This document shows positions 34,193 to 43,297 of a stretch of 64,000 nucleotides of DNA, in pieces. Below the pieces are notes generated by a model that saw only the letters and a program-made list of their open reading frames with translations, had not been told where the DNA came from and searched no databases. Within the stretch, counting starts at the first letter, position 1. Each line of letters begins with the position of its first letter. The stretch is from contig NZ_BOOY01000030.1 in NCBI RefSeq assembly GCF_016863475.1, forward strand, positions 147,663 through 211,662. The letters are read 5' to 3'. Origin of the DNA: Spirilliplanes yamanashiensis (GTDB lineage Bacteria; Actinomycetota; Actinomycetes; Mycobacteriales; Micromonosporaceae). Position numbers and translations under genes: made by a program.

Positions 34193-34222
34193 TTGACCTG
34201 AGGTTAGCCTCTGCTAACTTCA
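34193..34222 (+). promoter_or_regulatory. Promoter with iron box before the Fe(III) ABC operon
   Basis: A -35 TTGACC (34193-34198) and -10 TAACTT (34215-34220) are 16 bp apart. Between and across them lies GAGGTTAGCCTCTGCTAAC, in which GTTAGC (34203-34208) and GCTAAC (34213-34218) are perfect inverted half sites of a DtxR/IdeR box. Bound repressor would block RNA polymerase directly. Confidence 0.65.
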
Positions 34223-34253
34223 GCTCAATCCCGCCCCGGCCACGTAGGAGGTA

Positions 34254-35306
34254 ATGCCGGTGTCCCCCTCCCGGTTGAGGCCCGCCGTCGCGGCGGCGCT
34301 CGGCGGTGCCCTGCTGTTCGCGCTCGCGGCCTGCGGCGGCGGCGAGCCCGCCAGCGAGCCCGACGACAAGACGATCGTCCTGTACAGCGGGCGCAACGAG
34401 ACCCTGGTCAAGCCGCTGCTCGACAAGTTCAGCCAGCAGACCGGCATCGCCGTGCAGGCGCGCTACGGCACCACCGCCCAGATGGCCGCCCAGCTGGCGG
34501 AGGAGGGCGACCGCTCGCCGGCCGAGGTCTTCCTGGCCCAGGACGCCGGCGCGCTCGGCGCCGTCAACAAGAAGGGCATGTTCGCGGCACTGCCCGCCGA
34601 GGCCACCGCGAAGGTGCCGGCGATCTACCGGGCCGAGGACGGCAACTGGGTCGGCGTCACCGCCCGGTCCCGCGTGCTCGTCTACAACCCGGCGCTGGTC
34701 AAGGCCGCCGACCTGCCCGCGTCGGTCTTCGACCTGACCGGCCCGGCGTGGAAGGGCAAGGTGGCGGTCGCCCCGACGAACGGGTCGTTCCAGGCGTTCG
34801 TCACGGCCGTCCGGGTGCAGCACGGCGAGCAGAAGGCGAAGGAGTTCTTCACCGCGCTCAAGGCCAACGACGCCCAGATCCGCGCCAACAACATCGAGAT
34901 CGTGACCGACGTGGACGCCGGCAAGGTCCCGGCCGGCCTGGTGAACCACTACTACCTGGGCGAGATCGCCAAGGAGCGCGGCGTCACCCCCGAGCAGCTG
35001 AACGCCAAGCTGCACTTCTTCACCCCGGGCGACAGCGGCGCGATGGTGAACGTCTCCGGCGTCGGCGTGCTCAAGCGCTCGGCCACCGACCCGGACGCGC
35101 GCGCCCTCGTCGACTACCTGCTCGGCGCCGAGGCGCAGACCTACTTCGCCGAGGAGACCTTCGAGTACCCGGTGGTCGCCGGGGCCCCGGCGCCGGCGTA
35201 CGTGCCGGCGCTGGCGGACCTCAAGGCGCCCGCGATCGACCTCAACGACCTCGAGACCCTCGAGGCCAGCATCGCGCTCATCAAGGAATCGGGGCTCACC
35301 CCCTGA
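34254..35306 (+). CDS. Fe(III) ABC transporter substrate-binding lipoprotein
   Basis: 350 aa. The signal ends at the lipobox LAAC (Cys27), so this is a membrane-anchored lipoprotein. The mature part opens IVLYSGRNETLVKPLLDKFS, as FbpA/FutA ferric-binding proteins do. NHYYLGEIAKE carries the tandem tyrosines used for Fe(III), and ALVDYLLGAEAQTYFAEET is the family C-terminal motif. TAGGAGG precedes the ATG. First gene of a three-gene operon controlled by an iron box. Confidence 0.92.
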   Translation: MPVSPSRLRPAVAAALGGALLFALAACGGGEPASEPDDKTIVLYSGRNETLVKPLLDKFSQQTGIAVQARYGTTAQMAAQLAEEGDRSPAEVFLAQDAGALGAVNKKGMFAALPAEATAKVPAIYRAEDGNWVGVTARSRVLVYNPALVKAADLPASVFDLTGPAWKGKVAVAPTNGSFQAFVTAVRVQHGEQKAKEFFTALKANDAQIRANNIEIVTDVDAGKVPAGLVNHYYLGEIAKERGVTPEQLNAKLHFFTPGDSGAMVNVSGVGVLKRSATDPDARALVDYLLGAEAQTYFAEETFEYPVVAGAPAPAYVPALADLKAPAIDLNDLETLEASIALIKESGLTP

Positions 35307-36916
35307 CCAGCTCGGCCACCCCGGTCCGGCGGGCGCCCACCGCGGCGCCCGCCGCACCGGCGTGGCGACGCACGGCGCGCCGCTGGGCGCCCCGGCCGGT
35401 CCTGCTCGGCCTCGCCGCGATCGCCCTCGCGGTGGCCCTGCTGCCGCTGGTCTACCTGCTGGTGCGCACCGCCGAGGCGGGCGCCGGCCGGATCGCCGAG
35501 GAGCTGTTCACCGGCCGGGTCGCCGTGCTGACCGCGCGGACCGTCGCGCTGGCGGCCGTCGTCACCGCCGCCTGCGTCGTGCTCGGGGTCGGCACCGCCT
35601 TCCTCGTGGGCCGCACCGACCTGCCGGGCCGCCGGCTGTTCGCGGTGCTCGGCGCGCTGCCGCTGGCCGTGCCCACCTACATCGCCGCGTTCACCTGGGT
35701 GTCCACCCTGGACGGCTTCACCGGCTTCTGGGCGTCCGCCGTCGTGCTGTCGCTGTGCAGCTACCCGTACGTGTACCTGCCGGTCGTCGCGGCGCTGGAC
35801 CGCGCCGACGCCGCGCAGGAGGACGTCGCCCGGTCGCTGGGGCACAACCCGTGGCGCACCTTCCGCAGCGTCACGCTGCCCCAGCTGCGACCGGCCGTCG
35901 CCGGCGGCGCGCTGCTGGTCGCGCTGTACGTGCTGTCCGACTTCGGCGCCGTGGCCCTGCTGCGCACCGACACGTTCACCGCCGCCATCTTCACCGCGTT
36001 CGACCTGGGCTTCGACCGCACCGGCGCGCTGGTGCTCGCCACCGTCCTCGTCGCGCTCACCACGGTGCTGCTGGTCGGCGAGGGGGCCACCCGCCGCCGC
36101 GACGCCCGGTACGCCGCTGTCGGGGCGGGGGCGCGCCGCCCGCACACCCGGCTGCGCCTGGGCCCGGCGCGCCTGCCGGCGGCGCTGCTGCTGGCCGTCG
36201 TCGCCGCGCTCGCGCTGGGCGTCCCCGCGCTCAACCTGGCCCGGCGGCTGGCCGCCGGGGTGTCGCGGCCCGGCTCCCTGCCGGAGATCGCCGCCGCCGC
36301 GGGCAACTCGCTGACCGTCTCCGCCGCGGGCGCCGCGCTGACGCTGCTGCTCGCGCTGCCGATCGGCCTGCTCGTGGCCCGGGCTCCCGGGCCGCTCGCC
36401 GCGGGCGCCGAGGGGCTCAGCTACCTGTCGCACGCGCTGCCCGGCGTCGTCATCGGCCTGTCGCTGGTGTTCTTCGGCGTCAACGTCGCCTACCCGCTGT
36501 ACCAGACGCGCTGGCTGCTCACCCTCGCCTACGCGGTGCTGTTCCTGCCGCTGGCCGTCGCCGCGGTCAGCGCCGCCGTCGCCCAGGCCCCGCCGGTGCT
36601 CGAGGACGTCGCGCGCAGCCTCGGCCGCTCCCCCGCCCGGGTCCTCGCCACCGTCACCGTCCCGCTGACCGTGCCCGGCATCGCCGCCGGCGCCGCCCTG
36701 GTGTTCCTCACCTGCATGAAGGAGCTGCCGGCCACGCTGCTGCTGCGCCCCACCGGGATGGACACCCTGGCCACCGAGCTGTGGACGCACACCGGCGTCG
36801 CCGCGTACGCCGCCGCCGCGCCGTACGCCGCCCTGCTCGTCGCCCTCTCCGCGATCCCCACCTGGTTCCTCGCCGCCCGCACCGGCGCGCTCGCTTCGCA
36901 GGAAGGCACCCGATGA
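35303..36916 (+). CDS. Fe(III) ABC transporter permease (fused, FbpB type)
   Basis: 537 aa with about 12 TM helices in two homologous halves. Each half has the EAA loop contacting the ATPase: EDVARSLGHNPWRTFRSVTL and EDVARSLGRSPARVLATVTV. The start is not certain: coding character begins at CTG 35303, overlapping the SBP stop as CTGA; the first in-frame GTG lies inside TM1. The stop overlaps the ATPase ATG (ATGA). Confidence 0.88.
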   Translation: MTSSATPVRRAPTAAPAAPAWRRTARRWAPRPVLLGLAAIALAVALLPLVYLLVRTAEAGAGRIAEELFTGRVAVLTARTVALAAVVTAACVVLGVGTAFLVGRTDLPGRRLFAVLGALPLAVPTYIAAFTWVSTLDGFTGFWASAVVLSLCSYPYVYLPVVAALDRADAAQEDVARSLGHNPWRTFRSVTLPQLRPAVAGGALLVALYVLSDFGAVALLRTDTFTAAIFTAFDLGFDRTGALVLATVLVALTTVLLVGEGATRRRDARYAAVGAGARRPHTRLRLGPARLPAALLLAVVAALALGVPALNLARRLAAGVSRPGSLPEIAAAAGNSLTVSAAGAALTLLLALPIGLLVARAPGPLAAGAEGLSYLSHALPGVVIGLSLVFFGVNVAYPLYQTRWLLTLAYAVLFLPLAVAAVSAAVAQAPPVLEDVARSLGRSPARVLATVTVPLTVPGIAAGAALVFLTCMKELPATLLLRPTGMDTLATELWTHTGVAAYAAAAPYAALLVALSAIPTWFLAARTGALASQEGTR

Positions 36917-37971
36917 CCGCCCTCGACGTCACCGCGGCCGGCAAGGCGTACGGCCCGGTCGCCGCGCTCGCCGGCGCGCACCTGTCCGTGCCGGAGGGCG
37001 CCCTGGTCGCCGTGCTGGGCCCGTCCGGCTGCGGCAAGACCACCCTGCTGCGCTGCGTCGCCGGCCTGGAACGCCTCGACGCCGGCGAGATCCGGGTGGC
37101 GGGCGCCCTCGTCGCCGGGCCCCGCGTCCACCTGCCCGCCCACCGCCGCCGGGTCGCGCTGGTGCCGCAGGAGGGCGCGCTGTTCCCGCACCTGTCGGTC
37201 GCCGACAACGTCGGCTACGGCCTCGACCGGGCGGCCCGCCGGTCCGGCCGCGTCGACGAGGTGCTCGCCCTCGTCGGGCTGGCCGACCACCACCGCCGGA
37301 TGCCGCACCAGCTCTCCGGCGGCCAGCAGCAGCGCGTCGCGCTCGCCCGGGCGCTCGCCCCGCGGCCCCCGCTGATCCTGCTCGACGAGCCGTTCAGCGC
37401 CCTCGACGCCGGCCTGCGCGCCGAGCTGCGGCAGGACGTCCGGGCCGCGCTGCGCGCCGACGGCGCCACCGCCGTGCTGGTCACCCACGACCAGGGCGAG
37501 GCGCTGTCGCTCGCCGACCACGTCGTGGTCATGCGCGGCGGCACGGTCGTCCAGGACGGCGCCCCCGCCGACGTGTACGCCGCCCCCGCCGACCCGTGGG
37601 TGGCCCGCTTCGTCGGCGACGCGATGCTGCTCGCCGGCACCGTGACGGGCGGCCGCGCCCGCACGGCCGCCGGGGAGGCCCCCGTGGTCGGCGCCGGCGC
37701 GGCGGGCGACCCGGGCGCGGTGACGGTGCTGGTCCGGCCGGAACAGCTGCGCCTGACCCCGGCGGGCGACACCGCCCCCGGCGGGATCACCGGCCGGGTG
37801 CTGCGCCACGACTTCCACGGCCACGACTCGGTGACGGTGGTCGGCCTGGACGACGGCACCCGGGTGCTGTCCCGGCGCCTCAACGACGGCGCGCGCGACG
37901 AGCCGGGCACCGCCGTGACGCTGCGCATCGAGGGCCCGGTCCGCGCCTGGGCGGCCGACGCCGCCCGCTGA
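36913..37971 (+). CDS. Fe(III) ABC transporter ATP-binding protein
   Basis: 352 aa. Walker A GPSGCGKTT (about 37-45), the Q-loop VPQEGALFPHLSV, signature LSGGQQQRVALARAL, Walker B LILLDEPF and the H-loop VLVTHDQ are all intact. A C-terminal TOBE-like domain (about 250-350) is typical of FbpC. It powers import of ferric iron with the two preceding gene products. It starts in an ATGA overlap with the permease. Confidence 0.92.
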   Translation: MTALDVTAAGKAYGPVAALAGAHLSVPEGALVAVLGPSGCGKTTLLRCVAGLERLDAGEIRVAGALVAGPRVHLPAHRRRVALVPQEGALFPHLSVADNVGYGLDRAARRSGRVDEVLALVGLADHHRRMPHQLSGGQQQRVALARALAPRPPLILLDEPFSALDAGLRAELRQDVRAALRADGATAVLVTHDQGEALSLADHVVVMRGGTVVQDGAPADVYAAPADPWVARFVGDAMLLAGTVTGGRARTAAGEAPVVGAGAAGDPGAVTVLVRPEQLRLTPAGDTAPGGITGRVLRHDFHGHDSVTVVGLDDGTRVLSRRLNDGARDEPGTAVTLRIEGPVRAWAADAAR

Positions 37972-37974
37972 CCC

Positions 37975-37994
37975 GCGCGCGCCGATCCGCGCGC
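37975..37994. terminator. Hairpin between the ABC operon and SDR gene
   Basis: GCGCGCG-CCGATC-CGCGCGC forms a perfect 7-bp stem in the 23-bp gap between two convergent stop codons, so it is a probable bidirectional terminator. Confidence 0.5.
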
Positions 37995-38798
37995 TCAGCG
38001 GCGCAGGTCGTGCCGGCGGTGGGTGAGCTTCTCGACGAGGGCGGCGGGCGCGAACCGGCGCGCCGCGAAGACCACCGGGGCGTTGCTGCCGACGGCGTAC
38101 CGCGGCTTCGGCCGCCGCGCCTCGACCGCCGCGACGACGGTGGCGGCCACCCGCTCCGGCGGCGTCCCGGCGCGCTCGTTGCGGTCCAGGGCGGCCAGCA
38201 TCGTCTCGAAGTCGCGGCGGTGCGGCGAGTCGGGGGCGACGTAGGCGGTGCGGCGCTCGCTGATGCCGGTGCGGATCGAGCCCGGCTCCACCGTGGTCAG
38301 CCACACCCCGAACGGCGAGAACTCGTGCCGGGCGCCGGTGCTGAAGCCCTTCAGGGCCGCCTTCGCCGCCACGTACGACGACCGGTAGGCCAGCGGGAAC
38401 GACGCCAGCATCGAGCCGATCATCACCACCCGGCCGTGGCCGCGCTCGCGCATGCCCGGCAGGACCAGCTGCGCCAGCCGGACCGGCCCGACCACGTTGA
38501 TCTGGAACAGCCGACGCACCGCGTCCAGCGGCAGGTCCTCCAGCGGGCCGCACTGGCTCTCGCCGGCGTTGTTGACCAGCACGTCCACGCCGGCGAGCAG
38601 GTCCGCCAGGCCCTCGATCGAGTCGTCCGAGCACAGGTCCAGCGCGACGTACTCGACGCCGGCGACCCGCTGCTCCGGCGCGATCACCTCCGGGTGCCGG
38701 CTGGTGCCGATGACGCGGTATCCACGGCCGGCGAGCGCGACGGCCGTGGCCCGGCCGATGCCGGACGACGCCCCGGTGACCAACGCGGTGCGGTTCAT
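37995..38798 (-). CDS. Short-chain dehydrogenase/reductase
   Basis: 267 aa classical SDR. TGASSGIG (residues 8-15) binds NAD(P), NNAG follows near residue 82, and the catalytic Ser and YxxxK lie in MIGSML and YRSSYVAAK. VEPGSIRTGI is the usual post-catalytic motif. The substrate is unknown. Single minus-strand gene, divergent from the peptidase-like gene at 38922. The ATG at 38798 is the natural MNRTALVTGAS start. Confidence 0.9.
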   Translation of the reverse strand: MNRTALVTGASSGIGRATAVALAGRGYRVIGTSRHPEVIAPEQRVAGVEYVALDLCSDDSIEGLADLLAGVDVLVNNAGESQCGPLEDLPLDAVRRLFQINVVGPVRLAQLVLPGMRERGHGRVVMIGSMLASFPLAYRSSYVAAKAALKGFSTGARHEFSPFGVWLTTVEPGSIRTGISERRTAYVAPDSPHRRDFETMLAALDRNERAGTPPERVAATVVAAVEARRPKPRYAVGSNAPVVFAARRFAPAALVEKLTHRRHDLRR

Positions 38799-38921
38799 CG
38801 GTGGACCGTACCGTCCGCGGCGGATCGGTGACACATGCCTGGTGTTCATCGATGGCGGCGAGTACGTTCCGGGGTTGCCCAGCGCCCCTTCGGCACCGGC
38901 ACCGCATCCTGCGAGGTGGCC

Positions 38922-40634
38922 ATGCACACTCGGATCCCGGCGCGTCGCGTCCTCCGCCGCGCCCTCGTCACGACCGTCGTCCTCGCGGTGGGGGTGGTGC
39001 CCGCGGCCTGGGTGGCGACACCGGCGGCAGCGGCGCAACCGGCGGCACCGGCCGCAGCCGGCACGGCGCCGCGGGTGTCCTGGTCGGCGTGCCGGGACGG
39101 CTTCCAGTGCGGCACGCTGTCCGCCCCCCTGGACCACGACCGCCCGCACGGCCCGGCCATCGGGATCTCCGTGATCCGGCTGCCCGCCGGCGTCCCCGCC
39201 CAGCGCATCGGCTCCCTGATGATCAACCCCGGCGGCCCGGGCGGCTCCGGGGTCGACGTGGTCCGCGACGTCGCCCGGCTGCTCCCGCTGGAGCTGCGCG
39301 CCCGGTTCGACATCGTCGGCTTCGACCCGCGCGGCATCCTGCGCAGCACCCCGCTGCGCTGCTTCGACACCTTCGACCAGGCGCTGGACGTGCTGCCGCC
39401 GTTCCCGTTCCCCGTCACGACCGCGGAGGAGAACGTGCAGCGGGCGGCGGACGACCGGCTCGCCGCCGCCTGCGCCCGGCGCGGCAGCCCGATCCTCGCG
39501 CACATGTCCACCGCCGACGCCGCCCGCGACATGGACCTGCTGCGCCGCGCGCTCGGCGACCCGAAGCTGACGTACCTCGGCTTCTCCTACGGCTCGATGC
39601 TGGGCCAGACCTACGCCAACCTGTTCCCCGGCCGGGTCCGCGCCCTCGTCGTCGACGGCGTCCTCGACCCGATCGCGTGGACGACCGGGCGCGGCGCCGA
39701 GGCCCGCACCGTGCCGTTCAGCACCCGGCTGCGCAGCGACCAGGGCGCCCAGGCCACCCTGGGCGAGTTCTTCCGGCTGTGCGACGCGGCCCGCGCCGAC
39801 TGCGCGTTCGCCGGCCGCGCCGACCGGCGCTACGCCGCCCTCGCCCAGCGCCTGCGCCGGCAGCCCGTCACCGTCACCGACCCGGAGACCGGCGAGACGT
39901 TCCGGTTCACCTACCAGGACCTCATCGGCATCTCGCTGGGCGCGCTGTACGGCCCGGGCTCCTGGCCGGACTTCGCGATGTTCCTGCGCGACCTCGAACG
40001 GCAGGCCTCGGCCACGGTCGTGGGCCGCCGCCTCGCCACGGTCCGGGCCGGCCTCGGGCTCGCCGCCGCGCCGCCGGAGCCGTACCCGAACGTCGTCGAG
40101 GGCTTCCCCGGCGTCGCCTGCTCCGACAGCGTCAACCCGCGCTCCTTCCACGCCTACCAGCGCGCCGCCGACACCGCCGAACGCCGGTACGGCTACTTCG
40201 GCCGCCTGTGGACCTGGGCCTCCGGCATCTGCCGGCCGTGGCCGCGCGGCGCCGGCCAGGACCGCCACCTCGGGCCGTGGACGGCGCGGACCTCGTCGCC
40301 GGTCCTGATCGTCGGCAACCACTACGACCCCGCCACCCGCTACCAGGGCGCGGTCGTCGCGTCCCGGCTGCTGCCCAACTCCCGGCTGCTGACCTACGCG
40401 GGCTGGGGCCACACCGCCTTCTTCAGCGCGGGCAACTTCTGCGTCGACCAGCACGTCACCACGTACCTGGTCACCACCCGCCTGCCCGCCCGGGGCACGG
40501 TGTGCCGCCCCGCGGGCTCCCCGTTCGGCCCGCTGGAGGCCACGGCCCGCCGCCAAGCCACCACCGCGGCGGCAGCGGTCCTCACCGGATCGGCCCTGCC
40601 GGCCCCGGTGCGGCGCGCGGTCCGGGCCCGGTGA
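38922..40634 (+). CDS. Secreted S33-type alpha/beta hydrolase (tripeptidyl aminopeptidase-like)
   Basis: 570 aa. The signal peptide has an Arg-rich start and VLAVGVVPAAWVATPAAAA. The oxyanion region NPGGPGGSG, nucleophile Ser222 in GFSYG, the acid Asp in VGNHYDPATRY and His in GWGHTAF complete the triad. SlpD/E and TAP-like peptidases of Streptomyces share this plan and remove N-terminal tripeptides. Several Cys residues suggest disulfides. An alternative GTG lies six bases upstream at 38916. Confidence 0.88.
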   Translation: MHTRIPARRVLRRALVTTVVLAVGVVPAAWVATPAAAAQPAAPAAAGTAPRVSWSACRDGFQCGTLSAPLDHDRPHGPAIGISVIRLPAGVPAQRIGSLMINPGGPGGSGVDVVRDVARLLPLELRARFDIVGFDPRGILRSTPLRCFDTFDQALDVLPPFPFPVTTAEENVQRAADDRLAAACARRGSPILAHMSTADAARDMDLLRRALGDPKLTYLGFSYGSMLGQTYANLFPGRVRALVVDGVLDPIAWTTGRGAEARTVPFSTRLRSDQGAQATLGEFFRLCDAARADCAFAGRADRRYAALAQRLRRQPVTVTDPETGETFRFTYQDLIGISLGALYGPGSWPDFAMFLRDLERQASATVVGRRLATVRAGLGLAAAPPEPYPNVVEGFPGVACSDSVNPRSFHAYQRAADTAERRYGYFGRLWTWASGICRPWPRGAGQDRHLGPWTARTSSPVLIVGNHYDPATRYQGAVVASRLLPNSRLLTYAGWGHTAFFSAGNFCVDQHVTTYLVTTRLPARGTVCRPAGSPFGPLEATARRQATTAAAAVLTGSALPAPVRRAVRAR

Positions 40635-40638
40635 CGCC

Positions 40639-41217
40639 GTGCCCGCCACCTACACGTTCGACATCTTCACCAGCCTCGACGGCTACGGCGCCGCCGGCGG
40701 CGACTGGACCGGCTACTGGGGCAGGCAGGGCCCCGAACTGCTCGACCACCGCCTCGCCCTGTACAGCGAACCCCAGCGGATGGTCTTCGGCGCCGCCACC
40801 TACCGCCTGTTCGCCCGGATGCTCGCCGAGAGCACCGAGGAGTCCGAGGTGCGCGACCCGTGGGTCACCCGCATGCGCGCCATGCCCGCCACGATCGTGT
40901 CCAGCACCCTCACCGAACCCCTCGACTGGCCCGACGCGACGATCGCCCACGGCGACGCCGCCGACGTCGTCGCCCGCCTCAAACAGGACTCGGACGTGCC
41001 GCTGCGCTCGCACGGCAGCCTGTCGCTGAACCGGGCGCTGCTGGCCGCGGGGCTCGTCGACCGGCTCCAGGTGACGCTGTTCCCGGTGATCACCGGCGCG
41101 ACCGGGCTGGAGCCGATCTTCGCGGGGGCGGCCGACTTCGACCTCGACCTGCTGGAGTCCCGCACCCTCGACGGCCACATCCAGGAACTGGTCTACCGCC
41201 CCACCCCGCACCACTGA
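40639..41217 (+). CDS. RibD C-terminal/dihydrofolate reductase-like protein
   Basis: 192 aa from a GTG 5 nt after the preceding stop. TFDIFTSLDGYGAAGGDWTG opens the fold, RMVFGAATYRLFARML follows, and HGSLSLNRALLAAGLVDRLQ with LFPVITGATGLEPIF is the RibD-C signature. These are NADPH-dependent reductases of unknown substrate, common in actinomycetes. The normal stop (TGA 41215-41217) is followed directly by a start-less coding stretch in the same frame. Confidence 0.88.
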   Translation: MPATYTFDIFTSLDGYGAAGGDWTGYWGRQGPELLDHRLALYSEPQRMVFGAATYRLFARMLAESTEESEVRDPWVTRMRAMPATIVSSTLTEPLDWPDATIAHGDAADVVARLKQDSDVPLRSHGSLSLNRALLAAGLVDRLQVTLFPVITGATGLEPIFAGAADFDLDLLESRTLDGHIQELVYRPTPHH

Positions 41218-42093
41218 CGAGTCGCTCGGCGCGGAGACGAACCGGGACCGCAGTTCCTGGCGTTCCGGCGGCAGCCGGAGCCGCGGTCGCTCGAGGAGCT
41301 GTGGGCCGACCGGCACAAGGGCCTCGCGGACACCCTCGCCGCCCTGGACGGGCGCATCGAGCACCACCTGGCCGCCATGGCGGCGCCCGGCTCGTCCGCC
41401 GCGGACGTGGTCGCCTCCGGGGAGGCGCTGCGGGCGCTGCGGCGGGAGGCCGCCGCCGTGGACCGGCTCCGGCGCGAATGGATCGCGCAGCACGCCGGGG
41501 TCGGCGACCCGGCCGGCGTGGAGCTGGCCGTCGAGGACCTCGTCACGCTGAAGAAGAAGGCCGGCGAGCTGCCGCGGCGGATGGGGCCGGACGCCGTCAA
41601 CGTCCCCGCCGCCTGGGCCGACGTGGCCGACCGGTACGGGGCGTTCGTCGCCGTCGCCGACCCCGTGCGCAACTGGGACAAGCCGCAGACGCCCGCGCTG
41701 GAGACCACGGACGGCATCGTCATGCGGCGGCCGCGGCCGGTGCGGGTGGGCGTCTACCAGCGGTCCGAGGGCGAGGACGGCGCCGAGGTGTGGGAGCTGC
41801 GGGCCGACGCCGTCACGCTCGACGTCGTCGACGACTACAGCTACTACGACGTCATCTCGCTGGACGGCCGGTGGTGGCACGACCGCAAGGTCCAGCTGAC
41901 CATGTACCCGGACCAGTCGATCAAGACCTGGGCCGTCACGTCGTCGTCCATGGCCGGCGCGATCGCCACGTCCGTCGGCACGCTCGTCGACGCGGCCGGC
42001 GCCGCGCAGCTGTCCGCGACGCACGAGCGGGCCGCGGAGCTGGCGGAGCTGGAGCAGCGCGTGAAGCTCGCGGAGCTCTACCGCAATGCCTGA
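41218..42093 (+). pseudogene. Start-less coding remnant after the RibD-like gene
   Basis: From 41218 the same frame stays open for about 290 codons with protein-like composition: FLAFRRQPEPRSLEELWADR, then LEQRVKLAELYRN at the end. There is no ATG, GTG or TTG before the ATG at 41377, yet the 50 codons upstream look coding and helical. The simplest reading is a gene whose 5' end was lost when sequence was joined to the reductase stop. If translated from 41377 it would give 238 aa: a coiled-coil-like first half, then a compact domain (DDYSYYDVISLDGRWWHDRK). Family not recognised. Confidence 0.55.
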
Positions 42094-42105
42094 CCGCCGC
42101 GCCCG

Positions 42106-43023
42106 TCACCGGGGTCCGTACAGCCGCTGGTGGAAGGTGGTGAACGCGCCGGTCGACCGGAACAGGTTCACCACCTGGCGGACGCCCGGCCGCAGCACCA
42201 CCTTGGCCGGCACGACGGCCGCCGGGAAACCCATCCTGCTCTTGAACGCCTCCAGGTCCTCGTCGTTCGACACCCGCCCGTACAGGATGGTGTCGATGCC
42301 GGCGGTGCGCTGGCAGGCCTCGATGAAGCTGTACACCAGCCGTGGCCCGACGTTCGTGTCCCGGGCCCAGGGGGCGGTGTAGATGTCGTCGGCGTTCGCG
42401 ACGGTGCCGATGGCGGAGCCGGTCATGATCCCGCCCAGCCGCCGGCCCCGCGGGGTGTGCACCATGCCCGCCAGGACGAGCCCCCGGCCGCCGAAGAACG
42501 TGTCGTCGTGCAGTCTGCGGACGTAGTCCCTGCGCGTCGGCGGCTTGCGGTAGCCGCTCATCTTCAGGGCGGCGGCGGTCACCTCGTAGCCCTCGCGTTC
42601 GAGCAGCTCGGGGGTGGCCAGCTCGACCGTGACGCCGGCCCGGCACGCGCGCCTGATGTTCTTGCGGGCGCCCTTGTGGATGCTGTCGAAGCCGTACGCG
42701 GCGGGGTCGATGACGTAGAGGTGGAACGAGCCGTTGTTCTCGCCGGGCTCGGTGACCCTGGCCTTGATCGCCAGCGTGTGCCCGCGCGGAAACGTGACCT
42801 GGTCCGGCGTCAGTTCCATCATCCAGTGGATCGGCACCGCCAGCAGCGAGCCGAACCGCTCCGAGTTGCGCCAGTACCGGTTCCGGTGCTCGTAGACGGC
42901 GACGCCCTTGCGGGCGGAGAGGTTCGCGTACTCGGCCTCGGTGAGCCGGGTCAGGGTGCACCGCGAGACGTCGTCGGTCTGGGACGCCCGGATCAGCCGG
43001 CGGTCGGACTCGGTCATGGTCAC
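42106..43023 (-). CDS. FemAB/GNAT-like acyl- or aminoacyltransferase
   Basis: 305 aa. KGARKNIRRACRAGV (about 130-145) is the FemX-type RNA/acceptor motif, and TPRGRRLGGIMTGSAIGTVAN with the following strands forms the second GNAT half. Relatives transfer amino acids from tRNA to peptidoglycan peptides, or acyl groups onto sugars. The GTG at 43023 has GGGGG about 10 nt upstream; an ATG at 43017 is the alternative. Divergent from the Gfo/Idh/MocA gene across an intergenic region with two palindromes; a second FemAB-like gene lies at 54106. Confidence 0.75.
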   Translation of the reverse strand: MTMTESDRRLIRASQTDDVSRCTLTRLTEAEYANLSARKGVAVYEHRNRYWRNSERFGSLLAVPIHWMMELTPDQVTFPRGHTLAIKARVTEPGENNGSFHLYVIDPAAYGFDSIHKGARKNIRRACRAGVTVELATPELLEREGYEVTAAALKMSGYRKPPTRRDYVRRLHDDTFFGGRGLVLAGMVHTPRGRRLGGIMTGSAIGTVANADDIYTAPWARDTNVGPRLVYSFIEACQRTAGIDTILYGRVSNDEDLEAFKSRMGFPAAVVPAKVVLRPGVRQVVNLFRSTGAFTTFHQRLYGPR

Positions 43024-43128
43024 GGTGGCACCCCCACTGACCACTCCTCGACGTGGGACGGGCCGGCTCGTCCGGCCGCCGGCGTCCGCGGATGGTAGCG
43101 CCGCGGGCCGGTCGCCGGCGGCGGATCC

Positions 43129-43183
43129 TTCCGCTGGATGGAGGCCGGGGACGGCCGGTGACAAGGGCTTCCGCTGAACGGAA
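43129..43183. promoter_or_regulatory. Pair of palindromic operators in EPS cluster 2
   Basis: TTCCGCTGAACGGAA (43169-43183) is a TTCCG/CGGAA palindrome. A degenerate copy, TTCCGCTGGATGGAG, lies exactly 40 bp upstream (43129-43143). Both sit in the 274-bp gap between the divergent FemAB-like and Gfo/Idh/MocA genes. The same motif recurs at 50792 and 55230. The rest of the gap shows no gene. Confidence 0.6.
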
Positions 43184-43297
43184 CGTCGTTGTGGGGCGGC
43201 CGGACCGACCGCACAGCATGAGGCGCGCTCAGGGTGCCGGCCCGCGCGTGCCGGAAGCGGCGGGGGCGGGCACGCGACGCGGATCGAGGAGGTCACG

